From Rhodohalobacter sp. 614A (lineage in GTDB: Bacteria; Bacteroidota; Rhodothermia; Balneolales; Balneolaceae), in NCBI RefSeq assembly GCF_021462415.1, contig NZ_JAKEDS010000004.1, positions 186,001-250,000 of the forward strand: a stretch of DNA of 64,000 nucleotides, in the 5' to 3' direction. The position numbers and the translations under genes are program-made. The notes under the pieces were generated by a model. That model made no database searches. It saw nothing but the letters and a program-made list of their open reading frames with translations, and was not told where the DNA came from. Below are positions 8,413 to 17,286 of the stretch, piece by piece (positions within the stretch are counted from its first letter, which is position 1; each line of letters begins with the position of its first letter).

Positions 8413-9225
8413 ATGCTTTCCAAAGAAATAGACTGGCCGCAAACGCAACAAACCTTTTCTTCAGTTCAAACAAATGGAGATACATCTGAGGTTATTGATT
8501 TGCTTTGGACGGGCGGATGGGATTCCACTTTCCGGCTTCTTCAAATTCTTCTCCATGAAAAGAAAATCGTTCAGCCTTACTATGTAGTTGATTCCACCAG
8601 AAATTCACTCGGAGTCGAAATCTATTTCAGGAATGTTTTAAAAGAAGCGATTTTTGCGCGTTATCCTCAAACCAAAAACTTTCTTCTGCCCACAATTTAT
8701 ATAAATATTGACTCCATTGAACCTGATGACGAGATCCAGCAAGCATATCAGGATTTAAAGAAATATGTACCGCTTGGGAATCAGCATGAGTGGCTGCCAC
8801 GGTTTTGTAAACAACATCAAATTTATGGGATGGAAATGTCTACCGAAAACGGCTCTACTCCTGAAGAACTTTGGGTAAATTCGAGATTCTTAAAAAATCA
8901 CTTTTCAGACGATCCTCAAACGCTTTGTGAACGCGACTTTTTTCTTTACCAAACTTCAAAAAAACTCTATAAATACTTTCGTTTTCCGGTTATCCATTTT
9001 TCCAAACAGGATATGCTTGACGAAGCCCAAAAAAATGACTGGCTGCCAATCTTAACAAAAACCTGGTTTTGTTATCAGCCGTTATATATTCCCGTAAAAG
9101 GGTATGTGGCCTGCGGGAATTGTGTGACATGCAAGTATTTAAAACGAATTGACTTCGACTGGCGAATTCCATTCTACAGCAAATGGATACAGGACCTAAG
9201 AAAGTTTATAAAGAAGGTTTCCTGA
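8413..9225 (+). CDS. QueC-like PP-loop ATPase, copy 2
   Basis: The 270-residue paralogue of the preceding gene has a 20-residue N-terminal extension. The PP-loop TGGWDST is at 33-39. The Cys cluster is at 220, 234, 237 and 240, with the same C-x13-C-x2-C-x2-C spacing. The blocks LLWTGGWDSTFRLLQILL, TKTWFCYQP and DFDWRIP are nearly the same in both, while the central part has diverged. Tandem duplication followed by divergence suggests two related substrates or a hetero-oligomer. It is the last gene of the plus-strand run and is convergent with the ATP-grasp array, only 20 bases from its last stop codon. Confidence 0.75.
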   Translation: MLSKEIDWPQTQQTFSSVQTNGDTSEVIDLLWTGGWDSTFRLLQILLHEKKIVQPYYVVDSTRNSLGVEIYFRNVLKEAIFARYPQTKNFLLPTIYINIDSIEPDDEIQQAYQDLKKYVPLGNQHEWLPRFCKQHQIYGMEMSTENGSTPEELWVNSRFLKNHFSDDPQTLCERDFFLYQTSKKLYKYFRFPVIHFSKQDMLDEAQKNDWLPILTKTWFCYQPLYIPVKGYVACGNCVTCKYLKRIDFDWRIPFYSKWIQDLRKFIKKVS

Positions 9226-9227
9226 TC

Positions 9228-9257
9228 TATCCGAAATAAAAAATTTTATTCGGGATA
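9228..9257. terminator. Hairpin between the two convergent operons
   Basis: TATCCGAAATAAAA and TTTTATTCGGGATA form a stem with single-base bulges (core CCGAA/TTCGG and TAAAA/TTTTA). It lies between the second PP-loop gene and the last ATP-grasp gene and overlaps the stop codon of the latter. A/T runs inside the stem could allow termination from both directions. Confidence 0.5.
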
Positions 9258-10472
9258 CTTTCTCATCCACTCTTCAAATAACTCAGGATAATCGGTATCG
9301 ATAAGAGCTTTATTTAAAGTACTTTCTACAATGTCGGCTCCCCAACCGATATTTCCTTCAACCACACAGGGACCTTTCTCTGTCAAAGCAATATCCCACC
9401 CGAGAAACGCAGTTTTAAAATTGGCGTGAATGTAGAGAGCGTAATCAATTACTTCATCAAAATGAGGCAATCTGCTCCCGACAATGGGCTGATTTGTATC
9501 CGGATGATGATCAAAAAGAAAACTTCCATTGATTGGTTTTGCCGCCAAAGCCCTGTTCAGGATTCCGGTTTCCAGATCAATGGGAGCAGCGATTCCACCG
9601 AGAGCAAAATTATCAGCATCCAGGTTGCCAATCGGCATTCTCAGAACACAAAATAACGGTTTGATACTATTATCTGATGGCATTCTTGCAGTTACAATTC
9701 TGCAGGTGGCTAAGCTACCCGATGTAAACGGAAGCCAAGAAACATGATTTTTTTCGACTTTTTGTACTAGCGTTCCCCGAACTTTTTTCGAGTAGTCAGA
9801 AAGAAACGTGTAAATCTGTTTTTTTGAATAAACCTTGCCTTTGTTGTCGGAATACTGACCCTTTTTAAAATAAAACTTCTTTACTCCCTGACCTGATTTT
9901 CCGGTAATATCTTTTACAAAAATATCTGATTCAGGAATGTGCAGACTCTCGTTTTCCGGATAAATTAAGGTTCCGTTTTCAAACGCACCAATAACTTGCG
10001 GTGAGTGAATGGATTGATTTTGCCAATATTTAAAAAAATTCAGCTTACTTCGTAAGATCTGGTTTTCTTCCAGGTATGATTTACGAACCAATTCGTACTG
10101 TACTTCATACTGATCGAAAGCAAACCTGTCAACTTGTTCCCATCGTTCATCTAAAAACAACAGGTAACTTCTGAAGTATTTTGGGTTCACTCCTTTGATA
10201 AATGTCAGGTACATCATCCGGCAGAACTGCTGGAAGATCGAACAGCCATATTCCTTTTGGATTACAGGGCCGTAAGTTCTCATCTGCAACAAAATATTTA
10301 TTCCCCATTTGGCGGAATAAATCAAATTATCTTTCATCCATCTAAAAGTTTGGATGAATGAAAAATCTGACCACCTTTTCAGATCACGCAGGTAATTAAA
10401 AAAGAACTTCTTCCGAATATTTAAAATCCGGTTAAACCAACGTTTTGTATCGTCTGACTCCATTTTATTCAT
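9246..10472 (-). CDS. Sugar-transfer-associated ATP-grasp protein, paralogue 5
   Basis: This is the last of five tandem paralogues of the ATPgrasp_ST type, a family predicted to take part in cell-surface polysaccharide synthesis. In its 408 residues the N-terminal 110 are basic and aromatic-rich. The ATP-grasp part has FVK (Lys187), a Gly loop GKSGQG (191-196), CRIVT (257-261), RMPIGN and GWDIAL, and ends with the Mg-binding VVEGN (372-374). HHPDTNQ (322-328) is a block shared by all copies. The start overlaps the stop of the previous gene in ATGAATAA; an ATG three codons in is the alternative. No membrane segment or signal peptide is clear. Confidence 0.8.
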   Translation of the reverse strand: MNKMESDDTKRWFNRILNIRKKFFFNYLRDLKRWSDFSFIQTFRWMKDNLIYSAKWGINILLQMRTYGPVIQKEYGCSIFQQFCRMMYLTFIKGVNPKYFRSYLLFLDERWEQVDRFAFDQYEVQYELVRKSYLEENQILRSKLNFFKYWQNQSIHSPQVIGAFENGTLIYPENESLHIPESDIFVKDITGKSGQGVKKFYFKKGQYSDNKGKVYSKKQIYTFLSDYSKKVRGTLVQKVEKNHVSWLPFTSGSLATCRIVTARMPSDNSIKPLFCVLRMPIGNLDADNFALGGIAAPIDLETGILNRALAAKPINGSFLFDHHPDTNQPIVGSRLPHFDEVIDYALYIHANFKTAFLGWDIALTEKGPCVVEGNIGWGADIVESTLNKALIDTDYPELFEEWMRKYPE

Positions 10473-11697
10473 CGGACTCTAAAAATTTCTCCATCCATTT
10501 TTCGTAAAGTATTGGATAGTTTGTGTCGCGAAGCGGCTTTATATTCGGGCATTCATAGCTGCGGCTGGCCCATCCAATATTTCCCTCCACAACGGCGGGT
10601 CCGGCTTTCGTCATGCTGATATCCCAGCCTACAAAAATAGTACTGAATTTGGAGTGTGTTTGCCGTGTGAACTCCAGGATTTCCTTCCAAAAAGGTAATT
10701 TTTCGCCATCAACTTTTTGTCCGGTATCGGGATGATGGGTAAAATCGAAACTCCCATTCGCTGCTTTTAACCCTGATGCAATGCTCAATTGCCCAGTCTC
10801 CAAATCAATTCCAGAATAAAATCCACCTTTGGAAAAATTATCAATATAGGCATCACCAACTGGCATTCGAAGTGCTGCAAATAACGGTATTACGGATCCG
10901 TCATCCGGTGACTTTGCCGTTACAATCCGCGCGGTTGCAAGCGCACCGGAAGTAAAGCCGCTCCATGAAGAATGGTTTTCAATCACATCCTGCAGAATAA
11001 TGCCGCTTTTTATCGATTCTTTGCTAAGAACTTCAGAAAGCTCTTCTGGCGTGAACGTATTTCCTTTGTTATCCAAAAATTTACCGTCCGACCATTTTAT
11101 CCTTCTGATGCCCTGTCCGGCTTTTCCATGAAGATATTTGATGAACAGATTCTGATGAGGTAAACCGAATGAAGAATCTGCAGAAAAACTCATAGATCCA
11201 TTCTCGTAAATGGCCAGAATTTGTGGCGTGGCAATCTTTTTGGAGAGACAAAATTTTAAAAATTCAAACTTGTTCTCCAGGATTTTAATCTCTTCAGGAA
11301 ATGATACTTCTGCCAGGTTATACTGAGATTCATCATGTTTGTAAGTATAATCATCTACATTTTTCCAGCTTTCGGAAAGATAAAGCCGGCGACCACGAAT
11401 ACTTTTCGGATCCACTTGATGATAAAACGCCAAATATGCCATCCTCCAAAATTGCTGCCGTTTGGAAAGCCCGTACTTCTTCTGAATGATTGGGCCGTAC
11501 GTTCGAAGTTGTAGCAGAATATTTAGCCCCCATTTTTTCACATAGAAAAAATCATCGCTAATCCAACGAATAATTTGTTTTAAACGGCTCGCACCTGGAT
11601 TCTTTCTATATCCAAGCTTTTGAAAAAAGTATCGTCGCCTTTCATTCTGAACCCGCGCCCACCAGATCTTCCTGTAATCAGCAGCTAATTTATTCAT
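10465..11697 (-). CDS. Sugar-transfer-associated ATP-grasp protein, paralogue 4
   Basis: I place the start at the ATG at 11697 (410 residues). A longer frame opens at 11817, but it would overlap the upstream gene by 128 bases, and the extra 40 residues have no match in the sister proteins. From 11697 the N-terminus aligns (MNKLAADYRKIWWARVQ, then RRRYFFQK), and the start overlaps the upstream stop in ATGAATAA, as at the next junction. Key residues are kept: LFIK, GKAGQG, ARIVT (Ala where the sisters have Cys), RMPVG, GWDIS and VVEGN (371-373). Expected role as for the sister genes: ATP-dependent carboxylate activation on an unknown, probably glycan-linked substrate. Confidence 0.8.
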   Translation of the reverse strand: MNKLAADYRKIWWARVQNERRRYFFQKLGYRKNPGASRLKQIIRWISDDFFYVKKWGLNILLQLRTYGPIIQKKYGLSKRQQFWRMAYLAFYHQVDPKSIRGRRLYLSESWKNVDDYTYKHDESQYNLAEVSFPEEIKILENKFEFLKFCLSKKIATPQILAIYENGSMSFSADSSFGLPHQNLFIKYLHGKAGQGIRRIKWSDGKFLDNKGNTFTPEELSEVLSKESIKSGIILQDVIENHSSWSGFTSGALATARIVTAKSPDDGSVIPLFAALRMPVGDAYIDNFSKGGFYSGIDLETGQLSIASGLKAANGSFDFTHHPDTGQKVDGEKLPFWKEILEFTRQTHSKFSTIFVGWDISMTKAGPAVVEGNIGWASRSYECPNIKPLRDTNYPILYEKWMEKFLESDE

Positions 11698-12913
11698 GGT
11701 TGCCGCAAGTCTCCATCCATTTTTCAAATATCTCCGGGTATTGCGTGTTTTTGATTGGCTTCTCGTAAGGAGATTCATATGTAGATACACCCCATTCAAG
11801 ACTTCCTTCCAGAACACAGCATCCGTGGTCAGTCAGACAAATATCCCAGCCCACAAAAGCCGACCTGACTTTTCTGTGCATCTTCAATGCAAAAGCCAAT
11901 AAATCAATCCATTCCGGAAGCACGGTCCCCTCAACTCTTTGTTTTGTATCCGGATGATGTGTGAACTCATAGAAACCGTTTATTGGTTTACTTCCAACGA
12001 GGGTTCCGAGCATTCCCGTTTTAACATCTACCGGTGCAGCAATTCCGCCTGCCGAAAAGTTATCTACATGCATGGTTCCAACCGGCATTCTGAAGGTCGC
12101 AAAAAGTGGTTTAATTTCAGAACTGTCTGGTGTTCGATACGTCACAATTCTGCAGGTAGCCAACGCACCAGAGGTAAACTTACTCCAAGATGGATGATTT
12201 TTGATCACATGTTGAAGCAAAACCGGATAGTTTTTTATGGAAGTTTCTTCCAATAAATTAAACAAGCTTTCCTCATTATAGCGATTTCCTCTATTGTCAG
12301 TGTAAACTCCATCCTGATAAAGCAATTTTTTTGCCCCCATTCCCATCATTCCATTCATTTTTTTGATGAAAAGATCTTCTTTGGGGAGCTGTTTATTCTC
12401 GAATTCAGAAAAGATACATCGGCCATTTTCATACGCTGCCAGAACACTTGGCGAACGAAAGTCATATTCCCTGCAAAATTGAAAGAAGAGAAATTTATTC
12501 AGAAAAAGATCTATTTCATCCGGAAACAAAGCATTGGAAAACGTTCGTTGCACATTAACATGGGCGAAGGCATAGTCATCTACATTACTCCAATTTTTCT
12601 GCTTAAATAGGCGGTATTTTCTAAAATTTCTGGGGTTCACCCTTATGACGAATGCAAGGTAGGCCATTCTGGAAAACTGTCGAAGAAAGGAAATATGGTA
12701 GTTTCTTTTGATGTCGGCGCCATACATTCTGATCTGAATAAGGATATTGAATGTCCACCGGAAAACATAGATTGCATCATTTTTAAAGCAGACAAACTTT
12801 TTGAATACTGAGACATTTTCTTCTTCTGAGGATTTTTCAAAAAAATAAGATCTCTTTGACTTCTGAAGGCGATTCCACCATCGCTGTCTGTAAATATCCT
12901 CCTGCTTTGTCAT
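11690..12913 (-). CDS. Sugar-transfer-associated ATP-grasp protein, paralogue 3 (altered metal motif)
   Basis: The start is set at the ATG at 12913 (407 residues), because it overlaps the previous stop as ATGA and aligns with the sister proteins; an upstream ATG at 12940 would add 9 residues. The protein keeps FIKK, the Gly loop GMMGMG, CRIVT, FRMPVG, HHPDTKQ and GWDIC. The terminal metal motif, which is EGN in the four sisters, here reads EGS (369-371) followed by LEWG. The Asn normally helps to hold Mg-ATP, so this copy may be slower, use a different metal arrangement, or act as a non-catalytic partner. Confidence 0.8.
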   Translation of the reverse strand: MTKQEDIYRQRWWNRLQKSKRSYFFEKSSEEENVSVFKKFVCFKNDAIYVFRWTFNILIQIRMYGADIKRNYHISFLRQFSRMAYLAFVIRVNPRNFRKYRLFKQKNWSNVDDYAFAHVNVQRTFSNALFPDEIDLFLNKFLFFQFCREYDFRSPSVLAAYENGRCIFSEFENKQLPKEDLFIKKMNGMMGMGAKKLLYQDGVYTDNRGNRYNEESLFNLLEETSIKNYPVLLQHVIKNHPSWSKFTSGALATCRIVTYRTPDSSEIKPLFATFRMPVGTMHVDNFSAGGIAAPVDVKTGMLGTLVGSKPINGFYEFTHHPDTKQRVEGTVLPEWIDLLAFALKMHRKVRSAFVGWDICLTDHGCCVLEGSLEWGVSTYESPYEKPIKNTQYPEIFEKWMETCGNHE

Positions 12914-14139
12914 GCCGTTTGGGTGTATTTTTCCATCCATTTTTCATACAGTTCCGGGTAAATTGTCCGGCTAAGGGGAATCTGGTTTGTATTTTCGAAG
13001 AGGCCTGCAGACCAGGTAATATTTCCTTCAATCATATAGCACCCATCGGTGGTCATACTTACATCCCATCCTACAACCAGGGTTTTAAAATAGCCATGTA
13101 CATCTAAAGCAAATGCCAGAATATCATTCCAGAAAGCAAGCTTAGTACCTTCAATTTGCTGTTTTGTATCGGGATGAACCGTCCATTCAAATTGACCATT
13201 TACAGGTTCTACGGTTACAGCTCTTCCTAAAATTCCATTTTCTAAGTTCACTGAAGATGCAAGTCCCCCGGTTGAATAGTTATCGTTATCTGCATTTCCT
13301 ACAGGCATTCTGAAAGTAGCGAAAATAGGAATAATGGAATTTTCTTCCGGATGCCTGGCCGTGACAATCCTGCATGTGGCCAAACTTCCGGGTGTAAATA
13401 CCTGCCATGCAGAATGGTTTTTCAACACTTCCTGAACAATCAAATCACTGTTGGATTGTGATGATTGAAGCAAATACTCATGCACATCTTCTGCAGAGAG
13501 CTTTGTTTGATTCTTATCCGAATAAATTCCTTCTGAATAAGTTAGCTTCCGAACTCCCGCTCCTTTTCCCCCTTTCTGTTCTTTTATAAAAACATCTTTC
13601 CGCGGCAATTTAAATTCCTCCCGGGGAGGATAAACAGCCTTTCCATTATTGAAAACTGAAAACACCGTCGGTGTCTTAATCTTCATTTGGGAGCAAAAGG
13701 AGTAGAATTCAAACTTGTCTTCAATAATGTCTATTTCTTCAGGATACGATGCTTTGGCTAAATCAAGTTGAGTGATGACTTGTCCGTATTCATACTGATC
13801 CGCAAACTGCCAGTTTTTTGGTTTAAATAGTTGTCGTTTCCTGTATTGGATGGGATGTTCGCGAATCACAAATCGAAGGTACATCAGTTGCCAAAACTGC
13901 CTCGGATAAGACGTCTTATAATTCTCGCGAATAACTTTTCCGTACTTTCGAATTTGTAATATTATGTTTTTGATCCATTTGAAAATAAAGACAAAATCAT
14001 TTTTCATCCATCTCCATAACTGACTCAAAGATGGCCTCTTTTCTTGTGAAGCTTTCCATCGTTCAAAAACATAACGCCTTCTTGTTCGAAGTATCCGTTG
14101 GCGCCAGCGATGTTTATAAACAGCATCCGGTTGAATCAT
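12910..14139 (-). CDS. Sugar-transfer-associated ATP-grasp protein, paralogue 2
   Basis: The 409-residue paralogue starts at an ATG whose last bases overlap the preceding stop (ATGA at 14136-14139), which suggests translational coupling. The N-terminus is strongly basic (HRWRQRILRTRRRY). The ATP-grasp landmarks are VFIK, GGKGAG, CRIVT, FRMPVGN, VHPDTKQQ, GWDVS and MIEGN (371-373), so the catalytic set is complete. The residues around the active-site end (EGNITWSAG) differ from the EGNIGW of copies 1, 4 and 5, which hints at a different acceptor or donor. Confidence 0.8.
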   Translation of the reverse strand: MIQPDAVYKHRWRQRILRTRRRYVFERWKASQEKRPSLSQLWRWMKNDFVFIFKWIKNIILQIRKYGKVIRENYKTSYPRQFWQLMYLRFVIREHPIQYRKRQLFKPKNWQFADQYEYGQVITQLDLAKASYPEEIDIIEDKFEFYSFCSQMKIKTPTVFSVFNNGKAVYPPREEFKLPRKDVFIKEQKGGKGAGVRKLTYSEGIYSDKNQTKLSAEDVHEYLLQSSQSNSDLIVQEVLKNHSAWQVFTPGSLATCRIVTARHPEENSIIPIFATFRMPVGNADNDNYSTGGLASSVNLENGILGRAVTVEPVNGQFEWTVHPDTKQQIEGTKLAFWNDILAFALDVHGYFKTLVVGWDVSMTTDGCYMIEGNITWSAGLFENTNQIPLSRTIYPELYEKWMEKYTQTA

Positions 14140-15362
14140 ACAGCCCCGATTTTATCCATCCATTTCTCAAATAATTCAGGATAGATAGTATTTTTCAAAG
14201 AATCCTGAAATGGAATTTCATAACTGCATGAGGCCCAGCCGATATTCCCCTCAACAACACAGCATCCTTCGGTAGTAAAAGAAATATCCCAGCCAATAAA
14301 AATAGTTTGAAAATTAGAGTGGAGATCAAGTGTAAATTCTAATATTTCCTTCCAATGCGGCAGTGATTCTCCCTCAATCTGTTGCATTGTATTTGGATGC
14401 TTTGACAGTTCAAATTTGTCATCGTATGGTTTCAGAGTAACGCCTGAACCCATTATCCCTGTTTGTTGGTCTATGGGAATGATAAGCCCTCCCTTGGAAT
14501 AGTTGTCTGTATCAGAATTTCCTAAAGGCATTCGCACTGCTGAAAACATGGGAATAATAGAATGTTCATCCCCGGGATTTATCGCGGTTACAATTCGGCA
14601 GGTTATAAGTCCACCGCTGGTAAATTTTTTCCATGAAGAATGATTTTCAAGTGCTTTTTGAACAAGAACTCCACTGTTTTTTTCCGACCCTGTCTTTATA
14701 AGCTGAATAACCTGATCTGAAGAATACTGTTTTCCCGAAGAGTCTGAATAGAATCCATCTTTATATGTGAATTTTTTGGCTCCGTCGCCGGCAACTCCAT
14801 AAAGATCTTTTGCAAATAAATCTGTTGCGGGAACCGGATATTCATCAAAGTTTTGATAAATCTGTTCGCCCTGTTTGTACACAGCTACCACATCAGCACA
14901 TGGAATATTCAATTCATCACAGTATTGGCAGAATTTAAATTTATTTCTCAATATTTCTATCTCATCAGCACTTGTTCGATTCACAAAATCATACTGTACT
15001 CTCCCGTGAAAGAGAACAAAATCGTCCGCCATCTCCCAATTTCTCTGTTTGAATAGCAGCCGGGTTCGGTAATGTTTGGGGATACTTGGGACTACAAAGG
15101 TAAGGTACATCAGGCGTAACCATTGCTGTGCATAAGAAGTGCCATATTCACGTTGGATCAAATTGCCGTATGCCCTTATTTGGAGAAGAATGTTGAGTCC
15201 CCATTTGGTAACGTAAGCAAGATCCGCTTTTATCCATCCAAGTACCTTGGATAAAGACTGAATACTTAATCCATCCAAGAGATGCATTTTCTGAAAGAAA
15301 TAATGCCTTCGTGTTTTTTTAACGCGCTCGAGATATTTTTCCCAATATTTGTCGTTACTCAT
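14136..15362 (-). CDS. Sugar-transfer-associated ATP-grasp protein, paralogue 1 (first in operon)
   Basis: This is the promoter-proximal member of the five-gene array, with 408 residues. It has the common N-terminal region (RRHYFFQK, WGLNILLQIRAYG, Y-x2-S-x3-Q-x2-RL) and a complete ATP-grasp domain: LFAK, GVAGDG, CRIVT, VRMPLGN, KHPNTMQQ, GWDIS and VVEGN (371-373). The family is known mainly from polysaccharide gene clusters, and no member with a proven reaction is known to me. About 167 bases lie between its start and the terminator of the tRNA-Met gene, so its promoter must be there. Confidence 0.8.
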   Translation of the reverse strand: MSNDKYWEKYLERVKKTRRHYFFQKMHLLDGLSIQSLSKVLGWIKADLAYVTKWGLNILLQIRAYGNLIQREYGTSYAQQWLRLMYLTFVVPSIPKHYRTRLLFKQRNWEMADDFVLFHGRVQYDFVNRTSADEIEILRNKFKFCQYCDELNIPCADVVAVYKQGEQIYQNFDEYPVPATDLFAKDLYGVAGDGAKKFTYKDGFYSDSSGKQYSSDQVIQLIKTGSEKNSGVLVQKALENHSSWKKFTSGGLITCRIVTAINPGDEHSIIPMFSAVRMPLGNSDTDNYSKGGLIIPIDQQTGIMGSGVTLKPYDDKFELSKHPNTMQQIEGESLPHWKEILEFTLDLHSNFQTIFIGWDISFTTEGCCVVEGNIGWASCSYEIPFQDSLKNTIYPELFEKWMDKIGAV

Positions 15363-15529
15363 TTATGCCCTGCAACAATCAGTTGACTTTTTCCTATCAA
15401 AAAATTGGTTAAATGAAAAGCTATTGCAATAGCTATGAATAATTTTCTTTCGAAAATATATCATTCTGTAGCAGAATTTTCTTTACGCACTCTCTCTCGA
15501 AGAGCTGGGAATCAGACATTTTGTTCAAT
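15363..15529. other. Upstream region of the ATP-grasp array, no gene
   Basis: AT-rich non-coding stretch between the first ATP-grasp gene and the tRNA-Met terminator. It should contain the promoter of the array, but I see no convincing promoter motif or operator. With the tRNA (15573-15649), its terminator and the 167 empty bases before proS, it makes up the 454-base gap from 15363 to 15816. Confidence 0.5.
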
Positions 15530-15569
15530 AAAAAAAGGCTACATCACACAATTTGTAATGCAGCCTTAA
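15530..15569 (-). terminator. Rho-independent terminator of tRNA-Met
   Basis: On the minus strand, AAGGCTGCATTACA pairs with TGTGATGTAGCCTT over 14 bp with two G-U pairs, followed by TTTTTT. It starts a few bases after the tRNA 3' end and separates the tRNA transcript from the ATP-grasp operon. Confidence 0.85.
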
Positions 15570-15572
15570 CTT

Positions 15573-15649
15573 TGGTACCGTGGGAGGGACTTGAACCCTC
15601 GACCTCCGGGTTATGAATCCGACGCTCTTACCACCTGAGCTACCACGGT
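15573..15649 (-). tRNA. tRNA-Met (CAT anticodon)
   Basis: The minus strand folds into a complete cloverleaf. The acceptor stem is ACCGTGG/CCACGGT and the D stem GCTC/GAGC. The anticodon loop is TTCATAA with anticodon CAT, and the T arm is GAGGG-TTCAAGT-CCCTC. A discriminator A and an encoded CCA follow. The anticodon stem has one A-C mismatch next to the loop and a terminal U-G pair. The D arm and stem pattern resemble elongator tRNA-Met rather than the initiator; tRNA-Ile2, which also has CAT, is the alternative. Confidence 0.9.
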
Positions 15650-15816
15650 ATGACCCTTTAAAAAATCAGAGCCTAAAAGATACCATTTTTATAAGAATGG
15701 TGAAACGTTTCTTTCCATATTTCTTTTCCTCGTCATACTTTTATAATTGATCTTTATCTTAAGCGGATCAAAAGGTATTTTTCTGAACACAATTTTAATG
15801 AAGTAAAAATAAACAG

Positions 15817-17283
15817 ATGGCGAAACGTATCACGAACAGAAATGAGGATTATTCACAATGGTATTTAGATGTAGTTAAGGAAGCCAAACTTGCCGAACAC
15901 TCTCCCGTTCGGGGCTGCATGGTGATACGACCCAATGGGTTCTCTTTGTGGGAAAACATGAAGGCCGCACTTGACAAAATGTTTAAAGATACCGGCCACG
16001 AAAATGCCTATTTCCCTCTTTTTATCCCCAAATCATTTTTATCAAAGGAAGCCCAGCATGTAGAGGGTTTTGCGAAAGAATGCGCGGTCATTACTCACAG
16101 CCGCCTGAAAAGTGTGGAAGGCGGGGTTGAAGTAGATCCTGAATCAAAGCTGGATGAAGAACTGATTGTCCGGCCAACGTCCGAAACCATCATTTGGGAT
16201 TCATATCGAAACTGGATTCAGTCTTATCGCGATTTACCCATTCTTATCAACCAGTGGGCAAACGTGGTTCGCTGGGAAATGCGCACGCGTCTCTTTCTTC
16301 GCACGATGGAATTTCTGTGGCAGGAAGGTCACACCGCCCATGCTACCGAGGACGAGGCCGTAGAAGAAACCCTGAGAATGCTGGATGTGTACAAAACATT
16401 TGCTGAAGAATATATGGCAATGCCTGTAAAAACCGGCGTCAAAACTGCATCAGAGCGTTTTGCGGGAGCTGTAAATACCTACTGCATTGAGGCATTGATG
16501 CAGGATGGCAAAGCCCTTCAGGCGGGAACATCCCACTTTTTGGGACAGAATTTTGCGCGGGCATTCGATGTAAAATTCCAGGATACAGACGGAGAACACA
16601 AATATGTCTGGGCCACCAGCTGGGGTGTATCCACACGCTTGATTGGCGGTTTGATCATGACGCACTCGGACGATAACGGCCTGGTTCTTCCCCCAAAACT
16701 CGCTCCAATCCAGGTTGTTGTAGTTCCTATTTACAGGAATGATGAGCAACGAACGGAAGTCTTGGAATATGCGAAACCGATTATAGACGAACTGGAGGAC
16801 AAAGGCGTATCCGTAAAACTGGATGATCGGGAAAATCAACAACCCGGATATAAATTTGCAGAACATGAAGCAGCCGGAATTCCGTTGCGGATAGCTGTTG
16901 GTCCCCGTGACGTAAAAAACGGTAAACTGGAACTTGCCCGTCGCGATACTCTCGACAAAAATATCATCGACAAAGATGGAGCTGTCGACCATATTGTTGA
17001 CCTGCTGGATACCATTCAGTCCGATCTCTTCAATGCGGCAAAAGAGCGAACAGCGAATCAAACCACAGAAGTAGAAACATATGATGAATTCCTGGAAAAA
17101 ATTGAGGAAGGCGGATTCATTTACGCTCACTGGGACGGTACAGAAGAAACCGAAGCCAGGATCAAGGAAGAAACAAAAGCCACGATTCGATTAATCCCGA
17201 TTGAAGGAAAATCAGAGCCTGGAAAATGTATGATTACCGGCAAGGATTCCACACAAAAAGTGCTGTTTGCACGTTCTTACTAA
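15817..17283 (+). CDS. proS: Prolyl-tRNA synthetase, short (archaeal/eukaryotic-type) form
   Basis: This class II synthetase attaches Pro to tRNA-Pro. With 488 residues it lacks the large editing insertion of the E. coli-type enzyme. The sequence opens with [19 protein letters not shown]. It contains the motif 2 region [20 protein letters not shown], the block [15 protein letters not shown] and the anticodon-binding domain ([11 protein letters not shown] onward). It ends with a Cys-containing tail and a C-terminal Tyr (VLFARSY), the hallmark of the short form used by many Bacteroidota-related bacteria. The nnr gene follows after 3 bases and is probably co-transcribed. Confidence 0.96.
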   Translation: MAKRITNRNEDYSQWYLDVVKEAKLAEHSPVRGCMVIRPNGFSLWENMKAALDKMFKDTGHENAYFPLFIPKSFLSKEAQHVEGFAKECAVITHSRLKSVEGGVEVDPESKLDEELIVRPTSETIIWDSYRNWIQSYRDLPILINQWANVVRWEMRTRLFLRTMEFLWQEGHTAHATEDEAVEETLRMLDVYKTFAEEYMAMPVKTGVKTASERFAGAVNTYCIEALMQDGKALQAGTSHFLGQNFARAFDVKFQDTDGEHKYVWATSWGVSTRLIGGLIMTHSDDNGLVLPPKLAPIQVVVVPIYRNDEQRTEVLEYAKPIIDELEDKGVSVKLDDRENQQPGYKFAEHEAAGIPLRIAVGPRDVKNGKLELARRDTLDKNIIDKDGAVDHIVDLLDTIQSDLFNAAKERTANQTTEVETYDEFLEKIEEGGFIYAHWDGTEETEARIKEETKATIRLIPIEGKSEPGKCMITGKDSTQKVLFARSY

Positions 17284-17286
17284 ATA

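Noticed and set aside
7634-9225. Calling either PP-loop gene queC
   Set aside because: The PP-loop and Cys cluster are similar in kind, but the Cys spacing is longer, the middle differs and no queuosine genes are near.
11698-11817. The longer 450-residue version of paralogue 4
   Set aside because: The extra 40 residues overlap the upstream gene by 128 bases and have no counterpart in the other four copies; the ATG at 11697 fits length and coupling.
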